Positions 1 to 7,337 of a stretch of DNA of 8,191 bases are shown here, piece by piece. Made by a program: the position numbers and the translations under genes. This DNA is from Nocardioides sp. (GTDB lineage: Bacteria; Actinomycetota; Actinomycetes; Propionibacteriales; Nocardioidaceae). How positions within the stretch are numbered: the stretch's first letter is position 1; every line of letters starts with the position of its first letter. The notes beneath the pieces are model-generated. The model did not search any database, was not told the DNA's origin, and worked only from the letters and a program-made list of their open reading frames with translations. The stretch is from contig JAJPEO010000186.1 in assembly GCA_021166815.1 (NCBI GenBank), positions 1 to 8,191 of the forward strand, written 5' to 3'.

Positions 1-94
1 CGCCCATGAGGACGGCAGCGGCGACGAGCACCCACGGGCCGAGGGCGACCCACACCACCAGGAGGGCGGCCAGCAACCAGATCACTGGCCGCAC
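1..94 (-). CDS. 5' part of a small membrane-protein gene (runs off left edge)
   Basis: Reading the minus strand, a GTG at position 94 starts one base after the TAG stop of asd (TAG-A-GTG), and the frame stays open to the window edge for 31 codons. The peptide starts MRPVIWLLAALLVVWVALG and continues with PWVLVAAAVLMG, so nearly the whole visible part is hydrophobic and would form one or two membrane segments. A second GTG at codon 4 is an alternative start. No good Shine-Dalgarno sequence precedes it, so translation is probably coupled to asd termination. It would be the last visible gene of the lysC-asd transcript. I do not recognise the family; the role is unknown. The call rests on the hydrophobic reading frame and the tight junction, because most of the gene lies outside the window. 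Confidence 0.6.
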   Translation of the reverse strand, partial: MRPVIWLLAALLVVWVALGPWVLVAAAVLMG

Positions 95-95
95 T

Positions 96-2413
<2,318 letters not shown>

Positions 2414-2499
2414 GGTTGGTCCTCGAGGATCGGTGATGAGACAGGGATCAGGCTCGGGCGAGAGGTGTGCGGCGCCGTTGCCGCCACGCCCAACCGCCG

Positions 2500-2505
2500 A
2501 TTCTA
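2500..2505 (-). promoter_or_regulatory. Possible -10 element of a lysC promoter
   Basis: TAGAAT on the minus strand, overlapping the stop codon of the DUF5063 gene, resembles the TAnnnT -10 hexamer of the main actinobacterial sigma factor. I see no good -35 box at the expected distance. It would give a leader of roughly 80 nt before lysC. The 89-nt gap here is the only sizeable break in the operon, which makes an extra promoter plausible. No lysine riboswitch was recognised in it. Confidence 0.25.
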
Positions 2506-3096
2506 CGTGGCGTCCGGTGGAGCCTGGGCGAGCATCTCATCCGCCACCACGGCCGCCTGGGCCGTCGCGACGAAGTCGGTGTCGAAGCGGTCGTGGGCGA
2601 CGACCGTCAGCAGCGCGTTGAGCGTCGCCCCGGCGAGGTTGCCCCAGTTGTTGACGTAGGAGAACTGCCACCACCACAGCGCCTCGTCGACGTCACCGCG
2701 GCGGTGGTGGCGCAGGCCGTTGTCGAGGTCGACCGCGATCGAGGTGAGGTCGTCGGAGAGCTTGCTGCGGACGACCTCGGGGATGTACGGGTCGAACACG
2801 AAGCTGTAGGTGTCGATGCTGTCGAGCATCTCGGCCAGCCGCATCCGCAGCTCGTCGATGTCGGCCTCGGGACCCACATCGGGCGGGAACTCCTCCCGCG
2901 GGGTGAAGTCGAGCTGGGCGCCCAGCCGGGCCCCCGCCAGCAGCACCTGGCTGATCTCGAGCAGCAGCAGCGAGACCGCCTGCGCGCCGTTGCCCTCGCT
3001 CGCGATCTCGCGCAGCGCGATCAGGAAGCTCTCGACCTGGTCGGCGATCTGCTGCGCGAACGCCTCGCGGTCGAACTCCACCGGCTCCTCAGTCAT
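2503..3096 (-). CDS. DUF5063 domain protein
   Basis: A 197-residue, acidic, probably cytoplasmic protein without a signal peptide or membrane segment. I recognise it as the DUF5063 family by its alpha-helical character and the aromatic block [17 protein letters not shown] (about residues 139-155), preceded by [17 protein letters not shown]. Its function is not established. The start chosen is the ATG at 3096 ([13 protein letters not shown]): AGGAGA lies a few bases upstream inside the 3' end of recR, and this start overlaps recR by only 8 bp. A longer reading to position 3183 would lie in recR coding sequence and has unlike composition. In actinobacteria the family commonly follows recR, so a link to repair or replication is possible, but that is guilt by association only. 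Confidence 0.85.
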   Translation of the reverse strand: MTEEPVEFDREAFAQQIADQVESFLIALREIASEGNGAQAVSLLLLEISQVLLAGARLGAQLDFTPREEFPPDVGPEADIDELRMRLAEMLDSIDTYSFVFDPYIPEVVRSKLSDDLTSIAVDLDNGLRHHRRGDVDEALWWWQFSYVNNWGNLAGATLNALLTVVAHDRFDTDFVATAQAAVVADEMLAQAPPDAT

Positions 3097-3688
3097 CGGC
3101 CGATCTCCTTCCGGCGAACGCGCGGCCCAGGGTGACCTCGTCGGCGTACTCCAGGTCACCACCCACCGGCAGTCCACTCGCAAGTCGCGTGACGCGCAAC
3201 CCCATGGGCCGCAGCAGGCGCGTGAGGTACGTCGCGGTGGCCTCGCCCTCGAGGTTGGGGTCGGTCGCCAGGATCACCTCGGTGACCGTGCCGTCGGCCA
3301 GCCGGGTCATCAGCTCGCGCACGTGGAGCTGCTCGGGACCGATGCCGTCGATGGGCGAGATGGCGCCGCCCAGCACGTGGTAGCGCCCGCGGAACTCGCG
3401 CGTGCGCTCGATCGCGACGACGTCCTTGTACTCCTCGACGACGCACAGGATGGTCGGGTCGCGGCGTGCGTCACGGCAGATGCGGCACTGCTCGTCCTCG
3501 GAGACGTTGAAGCAGACCGAGCAGAACTTCACCTTCGCCTTGACCTCGATGAGCACGTCGGCCAGCCGGCGTACGTCGACCGGGTCGGCCTGCAGCAGGT
3601 GGAAGGCGATGCGCTGGGCGCTCTTGGGCCCCACCCCGGGCAGCCGCCCGAGCTCGTCGATGAGGTCCTGGACCACGCCCTCGTACAC
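3089..3688 (-). CDS. recR: Recombination mediator protein RecR
   Basis: RecR acts with RecF and RecO to load RecA on SSB-coated single-stranded DNA at gaps. The 199-residue product has the full domain order. A helix-hairpin-helix region [20 protein letters not shown] lies at about 9-28. A C4 zinc finger has C56, C59, C68 and C71 (CSVC...CRIC). A Toprim domain follows from about residue 80, with the acidic residues of [15 protein letters not shown] and the conserved [15 protein letters not shown] stretch. The C-terminal end contains [21 protein letters not shown], typical of RecR. Start is GTG at 3688 (MYEGVVQDL, the usual N-terminus), 21 nt after the ybaB stop, with AAGGGA upstream. The 3' end overlaps the next gene by 8 bp. 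Length and motifs are complete. Confidence 0.97.
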   Translation of the reverse strand: MYEGVVQDLIDELGRLPGVGPKSAQRIAFHLLQADPVDVRRLADVLIEVKAKVKFCSVCFNVSEDEQCRICRDARRDPTILCVVEEYKDVVAIERTREFRGRYHVLGGAISPIDGIGPEQLHVRELMTRLADGTVTEVILATDPNLEGEATATYLTRLLRPMGLRVTRLASGLPVGGDLEYADEVTLGRAFAGRRSADD

Positions 3689-3709
3689 CGCAGGTTCCCT
3701 TCGAGCCGC

Positions 3710-4078
3710 TCAGCCGAGGCCGGGCAGGCCGCCGCCGAGACCGCCGGCGAGCGGGCCCATGGCCTGCTCGGCGAGCTGCTCGGCCTTGGCCCGCGCGTCA
3801 CGGTAGGCCGCGACGACGAGGTCGGAGAGGTCGCTCAGGTCCTCGGCGTCACCGCCGTCGAACTCGCCCGCGCGGATCGACAGGCCGACCAGCTCGCCGA
3901 CGCCGTTGACGGTCACCGTCACCGCGCCGCCGGCCACCGTGCCGTCGACCGTCTGGGAGGAGAGGCTGCTCTGCGCGTCGGCCAGCTGCTGCTGCATCTG
4001 CTGGGCCTGCTGCAGCAGGGCGTTCATGTCGAGGCCACCGGCGCCGCCGCCGAGGGCATCGAACGGGTTCTGGGTCAT
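3710..4078 (-). CDS. YbaB/EbfC family nucleoid-associated protein
   Basis: A small DNA-binding protein of 122 residues that, by family knowledge, forms dimers, binds and bridges DNA, and is nearly always encoded between dnaX and recR, as here. The N-terminal part has a glycine-rich start (NPFDALGGGAGGLDMN) and a glutamine-rich helix, NALLQQAQQMQQQLADAQ, at 19-36. Next comes the beta core VDGTVAGGAVTVTVNGVGELVGLSIRAGE and a C-terminal helix LVVAAYRDARAKAEQLAEQAM. It ends in a Gly/Leu/Pro tail (GPLAGGLGGGLPGLG). An ATG at 4078 directly follows a GTG at 4081. AGGAG at 4084-4088 stands 5 nt from the ATG but only 2 nt from the GTG, so the ATG is preferred. It lies 15 nt after the dnaX stop. Confidence 0.93.
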   Translation of the reverse strand: MTQNPFDALGGGAGGLDMNALLQQAQQMQQQLADAQSSLSSQTVDGTVAGGAVTVTVNGVGELVGLSIRAGEFDGGDAEDLSDLSDLVVAAYRDARAKAEQLAEQAMGPLAGGLGGGLPGLG

Positions 4079-4093
4079 CACAGCTCCTGGGGG

Positions 4094-6304
4094 TCAGTCG
4101 TGCTTGATCTCTTCGATCAGCTCGGCGCCGAGCTGTTGGCTCAGCAGCGCCTCGCTGGACATGGCTGAGGTCTCGGCGTCGGGGTCGTCGGGGTCGACCT
4201 CGCCGTCGATGTCGTAGTCGGGGACCTCCGGGCCGCCGTGGAGCTCGCCGGCACGCGCCCGCGCCGCGGCGAGCCCGGACCCGGCCTGCTCCTGCACCTG
4301 GTCCTGCTCGGCGACCCACTCGGGCACCCCCGGGGCAGGGGCCGACGCCGGAGGAGCGGCGTACGGGGCCTCGGCAGGGGGCTCGGGCGGTGCCTCACGG
4401 AGCTGGACCTCGGGCACCTGGGTCCGGGGGGCGGACGACGCCGGCGCAGGACCGCCACCGCCGCTGGGGTCGACGATCGTGTCGATGCGCCAGTCCATGC
4501 CGACCACGTCGATCGCGGTCTGTCGCAGGATCTCGTCACTGCCGCCACGCGTGAAGGAGTCGCGCGGCCCCTCGCTGGAGAACCCGACCGTCAGCGTGGT
4601 GGCGTCGACGCCTACCACGTGGGCGTTCTGGGAGAGCAGCATCCACGCCAGGCGACGGCGGTTCTTGAGCTCCTCGAGGATGTCGGGCCACAGGCGACGT
4701 ACGTCGACCAGGCGGAGCCCGCCCTGCGGGCCCGCCGGCTGCTCGGCCACCGGCTGCGAGGCAGGTGGGGTGGCGGGCTGCGCCGGCGCCTCGGCCGCTG
4801 CCGAAGCGGCGGGGGTCGGGGCGGCCGGGGCGTCGGGACGCGGCGGCGGGGTCTGCTCGGGCTCGTCGTCGAACGACGGCGGGGGCGGAGGAGGCGGAGG
4901 TCCACCGGCGTCCATCACCGGTGCGGCCTGGGCCGGGGCCGCTTGGACGGGCGCGGCCGGGGCCGGAGCCTGGGGCTGCGGCGCCTGAGGAGTCTCGGGT
5001 CGGGCCGGCTCGGGTCGGGCCGGCTCGGGTCGGGACGGCTCCGCGGCGGGGGTCGCGACGGGCGCCTGGCTGGCCACCTGGGGGGCCGGGCGCTGCACCG
5101 CCCCGGTCGAGGGCGCGGCCTCGCCGTGGCTGGCGGCGACGTCGAGCCGACGCTCGAGCCGCTCGAGGCGGGCCATCACGCCGTCGCTGGTGTGGTCGGC
5201 ACCGGGCAGCAGCACCCGGGCGCACAGCAGCTCGAGCAGCAGCCGGGGGGCGGTCGCGCCGCGCATCTCGGTCAGCCCCGCCGCCACGATGTCCGCGGCG
5301 CGGCTGAGCTCGATGGCACCGAAGCGGGCAGCCTGGGAGGCCAGCCGCTCACCGGCGTCCTCGGCGACCTCGAGAAGACCGGTCGCGGGCGCGTCCGGCA
5401 CGGCGGTGATGATCACCAGGTCGCGCAGGCGGCGCAGCAGGTCCTCGGTGAAGCGCCGCGGGTCCTGCCCGGTCTCGATGACCTTGTCGACCACCCCGAA
5501 CACCGCGGAGCCGTCACGCGAGGCGAACGCCTCGATGACCTCGTCGAGCAGGCTGTCGGGGGTGAACCCCAGCAGGTTGGTGGCCAGCTGGTGGGTGACG
5601 CCCTCGGGACCGGCGCCGCCGAGCAGCTGGTCGAGCACCGAGAGGGTGTCGCGCGCGGATCCCGCACCGGCACGGACGACCAGCGGCAGCGCGGCCGGCT
5701 CGATGCGTACGCCCTCCTGCTCGCACAGCTGGGTGAGGTAGTCGCCGAGCTGCTTGGGCGGGATCAGTCGGAAGGGGTAGTGGTGGGTGCGCGAGCGGAT
5801 GGTCGGGATGACCTTGTCGGGCTCGGTGGTCGCGAAGATGAAGCGCAGGTGGGCCGGCGGCTCCTCGACGAGCTTGAGCAGCGCGTTGAAGCCCGCGGTC
5901 GTGACCATGTGGGCCTCGTCGATGATGTAGACCTTGTAGCGGTCTCGCACCGGCGCGAAGTGGGCCTTCTCACGCAGGTCGCGCGCATCGTCGACGCCAC
6001 CGTGGCTGGCCGCGTCGATCTCGATGACGTCGATCGACCCGGGACCACCCGTGGCGAGGTCACGGCAGGAGTCGCACTCCCCGCACGGGTCGGCGATCGG
6101 CGCCTTCGCGCAGTTGAGCGCGCGCGCCAGGATGCGGGCGCTGGTGGTCTTGCCGCAGCCGCGCGGGCCGGAGAAGAGGTAGGCGTGGTTGACGCGGTTG
6201 TTGGCCAGCGCAGCGCGCAGCGGCTCGGCCACGTGGTCCTGACCGATCAGGTCGGCGAACGTGTCGGGCCGGTAACGGCGATAGAGCGCGAGCGGTGACT
6301 CCAC
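4094..6304 (-). CDS. dnaX: DNA polymerase III subunit gamma/tau
   Basis: The ATPase of the clamp loader; it loads the beta clamp, and the tau form tethers polymerase cores. With the GTG at 6304 the product is 736 residues starting ESPLALYRRYRPDTFADLIG. Walker A GPRGCGKT is at 46-53, a zinc-binding set at C65, C74, C77 and C80, and Walker B DEAH at 129-132. ATTEPDKV (sensor 1) and GAGSARDTLS (sensor 2/SRC-like) follow. Roughly residues 395-523 are a Pro/Ala linker with eight consecutive prolines and a 15-bp DNA repeat. The C-terminal tau domain begins near GLRLVDVRRLWPDILEEL, and the extreme end, LLSQQLGAELIEEIKHD, is typical of actinobacteria. No A-rich slippery site was seen, so full-length tau is the expected product. 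The 6304 start is preferred to the upstream GTG at 6334 because of its conserved N-terminus and the leaderless promoter. Confidence 0.95.
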   Translation of the reverse strand: MESPLALYRRYRPDTFADLIGQDHVAEPLRAALANNRVNHAYLFSGPRGCGKTTSARILARALNCAKAPIADPCGECDSCRDLATGGPGSIDVIEIDAASHGGVDDARDLREKAHFAPVRDRYKVYIIDEAHMVTTAGFNALLKLVEEPPAHLRFIFATTEPDKVIPTIRSRTHHYPFRLIPPKQLGDYLTQLCEQEGVRIEPAALPLVVRAGAGSARDTLSVLDQLLGGAGPEGVTHQLATNLLGFTPDSLLDEVIEAFASRDGSAVFGVVDKVIETGQDPRRFTEDLLRRLRDLVIITAVPDAPATGLLEVAEDAGERLASQAARFGAIELSRAADIVAAGLTEMRGATAPRLLLELLCARVLLPGADHTSDGVMARLERLERRLDVAASHGEAAPSTGAVQRPAPQVASQAPVATPAAEPSRPEPARPEPARPETPQAPQPQAPAPAAPVQAAPAQAAPVMDAGGPPPPPPPPSFDDEPEQTPPPRPDAPAAPTPAASAAAEAPAQPATPPASQPVAEQPAGPQGGLRLVDVRRLWPDILEELKNRRRLAWMLLSQNAHVVGVDATTLTVGFSSEGPRDSFTRGGSDEILRQTAIDVVGMDWRIDTIVDPSGGGGPAPASSAPRTQVPEVQLREAPPEPPAEAPYAAPPASAPAPGVPEWVAEQDQVQEQAGSGLAAARARAGELHGGPEVPDYDIDGEVDPDDPDAETSAMSSEALLSQQLGAELIEEIKHD
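4994..5038 (-). repeat. Three 15-bp tandem repeats in the dnaX linker
   Basis: On the plus strand CTCGGGTCGGGCCGG occurs at 4994-5008 and 5009-5023, and a third copy at 5024-5038 differs by one base (A for C). On the coding strand it specifies an RPEPA-type repeat (SRPEPARPEPARPE). Because the unit is a multiple of three, copy-number changes would keep the frame. It lies in the disordered linker, so length variation should be tolerated. Confidence 0.9.
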
Positions 6305-6341
6305 GTCGTGAACCCTAACCGTGCCCACCCACACCGGTCAC
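6304..6341 (-). promoter_or_regulatory. Predicted leaderless dnaX promoter
   Basis: On the minus strand a -35-like GTGACC (6336-6341) is separated by 18 bp from TAGGGT (6312-6317), a TAnnnT -10 box. Seven bases separate the -10 from the GTG at 6304, so transcription should begin at or one base before the start codon, giving an mRNA without a leader. No Shine-Dalgarno sequence is needed and none is evident. Leaderless mRNAs are common in actinobacteria. This supports 6304 as the translation start. Confidence 0.55.
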
Positions 6342-6354
6342 CCGGTGGGCACGG
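6319..6354. repeat. Perfect 11-bp inverted repeat between SRP RNA gene and dnaX
   Basis: CCGTGCCCACC at 6319-6329 is the exact reverse complement of GGTGGGCACGG at 6344-6354, with a 14-nt loop that itself contains ACCGGT. As RNA it would form a strong hairpin downstream of the SRP RNA and could be its terminator, although no U-run follows. The predicted dnaX -35 box lies in its loop and one arm fills most of the spacer between -35 and -10. It could therefore instead, or in addition, be an operator. Confidence 0.7.
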
Positions 6355-6370
6355 CACCCCTCGCAGGGAC

Positions 6371-6465
6371 GCAAAGGCCCCCCACGCACCCATCAGAGCT
6401 CACTTGCCCTTGCTGCCTTCCGGCCCTGGGGGATTGGGCGAGATGACGCCGCGTGGGGGGTTGCC
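6371..6465 (-). ncRNA. ffs: Signal recognition particle RNA, small bacterial type (4.5S-like)
   Basis: The minus strand carries the near-invariant SRP domain IV loop GGAAGGCAGCAAGGGCAAG around 6402-6421 (GGAAGG at 6416-6421, GCAGC at 6412-6416). It is enclosed by a long hairpin whose ends are CCCCCCACGC and GCGTGGGGGG, pairing 6451-6460 with 6378-6387. The RNA binds Ffh to form the particle that targets nascent membrane and secreted proteins. The 5' end is placed at G6464/G6465 from the upstream -10 box. The 3' end is placed at about 6371, where a short GCAA/TTGC pairing may close the base. The ends are uncertain by several bases. The gene lies immediately upstream of dnaX, an adjacency known from other bacteria. 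Confidence 0.93.
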
Positions 6466-6469
6466 GGTG

Positions 6470-6499
6470 AGTCTAGGCGAGGCGGGCGACGCGTCCCAA
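6470..6499 (-). promoter_or_regulatory. Promoter of the SRP RNA gene
   Basis: On the minus strand TTGGGA (6494-6499) and TAGACT (6470-6475) are separated by 18 bp, a good match to the main sigma factor consensus. Initiation about five nucleotides beyond the -10 gives GGCAACCCCCC, consistent with the folded 5' end of the SRP RNA. Confidence 0.65.
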
Positions 6500-6511
6500 G
6501 CCGGGAGCGAT

Positions 6512-6541
6512 TTCACCGGCGGTTCACGCTGCAGGTAACCT
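6512..6541 (+). promoter_or_regulatory. Promoter of the tRNA-Ser gene
   Basis: TTCACC (6512-6517) and TAACCT (6536-6541) are spaced by 18 bp on the plus strand. The expected start site is at 6547-6549, almost exactly the first base of the tRNA at 6549. Its -35 lies only 12 bp from the -35 of the divergent SRP RNA promoter. Confidence 0.5.
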
Positions 6542-6548
6542 CCTCCGC

Positions 6549-6636
6549 GGAGGTATCGCCTAGTGGCCTATGGCGCTCGCTTGGAAAGCGGGTTGGGTTA
6601 ACGCCCTCGGGGGTTCGAATCCCCCTACCTCCGCCA
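6549..6636 (+). tRNA. tRNA-Ser (anticodon GGA)
   Basis: The acceptor arms GGAGGTA (6549-6555) and TACCTCC (6626-6632) pair perfectly. They are followed by discriminator G6633 and an encoded CCA (6634-6636). The anticodon stem CTCGC/GCGGG encloses the loop TTGGAAA (6581-6587) with anticodon GGA at 6583-6585, reading UCC and UCU. The long variable arm (around 6593-6608) is the class II feature expected for serine tRNA, and the T arm GGGGGTTCGAATCCCCC is canonical. It is transcribed away from the SRP RNA gene. Confidence 0.97.
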
Positions 6637-6640
6637 CAGT

Positions 6641-6695
6641 CGAAGACCGTGGAGTCTCGTGGTCACCTGATGACCACAGCGCTCCACGGTCTTCG
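6641..6695. terminator. Long two-part hairpin, probable bidirectional terminator
   Basis: CGAAGACCGTGGAG (6641-6654) and CTCCACGGTCTTCG (6682-6695) are perfect 14-bp inverted arms. Inside, after a 4x4 internal loop, GTGGTCA (6659-6665) pairs with TGACCAC (6671-6677) around the 5-nt loop CCTGA. The structure begins 4 nt after the tRNA CCA and ends 19 nt beyond the stop of the convergent lipoprotein gene, as expected for a shared terminator of convergent units. A clear U-run is missing on both strands, which is common in high-GC actinobacteria. Confidence 0.7.
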
Positions 6696-6714
6696 TCGTT
6701 CCCGCCGCTCCTCG

Positions 6715-7188
6715 TCAGAGACCGACGGCGTCCGCGCCGAACTCCGCCTGCGCGCGGGTGAACCCCTCGAACACCAGCTGGTCGACCAGGCTGGCCCGGG
6801 AGAACGAGCTCATCTCCAGGTAGCTCTCCGCCGACGCGGCGGCCTGCTTGTTCCAGTTCGCCTTCTGCGCGTCGGCGCCGTACTCGGCGTCCTTCTGGGA
6901 GTAGCCCTCGAACTTCAGCTGCTTGATGAGGCCCGTGCGGGAGAACGCCGCCATGTCCAGGTAGGACTCCGCGGACTCGCGGGCGTTCTCCTGGCTCACC
7001 GACTCCTTCGGAGCCGCGGCCTTCTCCTTCTTCACCAACTTGTCGCCGGCAGCCGGCTTGTCCTGCTGGGTGTTCACCTCGGCCCGGTCTGCGGCCGTGC
7101 CACCGTCCTCCGGCACCGTGCAACCGGTCGCGCCGATCGCCAGCACGCCCGCGAGGACGGCCGCCCCGAAGCTGCTCCTGATGTCCAT
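6715..7188 (-). CDS. Ltp-family lipoprotein with two tandem domains
   Basis: A 157-residue predicted lipoprotein. The signal peptide [23 protein letters not shown] has a lipobox-like ATGC with the lipidated cysteine at C23. A charged, Lys/Glu/Ala-rich linker (24-68) leads to two tandem copies of about 38 residues, 69-106 and 116-153. Their shared pattern is SAESYL-(D/E)-M-x2-FSR-x2-L-x2-QL-x-FEG-(Y/F)-x6-AE-(Y/F)-GAD, repeated with a 47-residue period. This matches the Ltp / 'host cell surface-exposed lipoprotein' family (PF07553 as I recall). A phage member, Ltp of Streptococcus phage TP-J34, causes superinfection exclusion. The start is ATG at 7188 with a GGGGG-AAAG purine stretch just upstream; an upstream reading to 7245 is rejected because it would precede the signal peptide. 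The host function of bacterial members is unclear. The gene diverges from the collagen-like gene and converges on tRNA-Ser. Confidence 0.88.
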   Translation of the reverse strand: MDIRSSFGAAVLAGVLAIGATGCTVPEDGGTAADRAEVNTQQDKPAAGDKLVKKEKAAAPKESVSQENARESAESYLDMAAFSRTGLIKQLKFEGYSQKDAEYGADAQKANWNKQAAASAESYLEMSSFSRASLVDQLVFEGFTRAQAEFGADAVGL

Positions 7189-7337
7189 GTCTTTCCCCCT
7201 GTCCTTGGTGCTTGGCGGCGACCGTAGGTCCGGGGTCCGACACAACTGCGGCGCGCGGGAACCACCAGGTCCAGACAGGCGTACGGAGCCCTGTGGATCG
7301 CGGGCGTGGCGCCGATCTGCGGGCGTACGCTCGCCGC
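7189..7337. promoter_or_regulatory. Divergent promoter region of the lipoprotein and collagen-like genes
   Basis: This 149-bp gap should hold both promoters. For the plus gene, TACGCT (7326-7331) lies 6 nt before the ATG at 7338 and would give a leaderless mRNA, in keeping with the lack of a Shine-Dalgarno sequence. A second candidate is GGAAC (7258-7262), 17 nt before CGT (7280-7282), a layout resembling promoters of ECF-type sigma factors. For the minus gene, TACGGT (7221-7226) could be a -10 box, but I see no good -35. None of these is strong alone. Confidence 0.35.

Noticed and set aside
2414..2502. Lysine riboswitch before lysC
   Set aside because: The gap is only 89 nt and shows neither the conserved core nor the length of a lysine riboswitch.
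4238..6298. A 686-codon plus-strand frame antisense to dnaX
   Set aside because: Long antisense frames are expected at this GC content because the third-base bias of the real gene removes stops. Its product is a low-complexity Arg/Gly/Leu mix with no domains, while the minus strand encodes intact DnaX.
4094..6304. Programmed frameshift in dnaX to make gamma, as in E. coli
   Set aside because: I found no A-rich or other classic slippery heptamer in the gene; only full-length tau is supported.
6308..6538. A 76-codon plus-strand frame between dnaX and tRNA-Ser
   Set aside because: It runs antisense through the SRP RNA and its promoter; the RNA gene explains the sequence and the peptide has no coding character.
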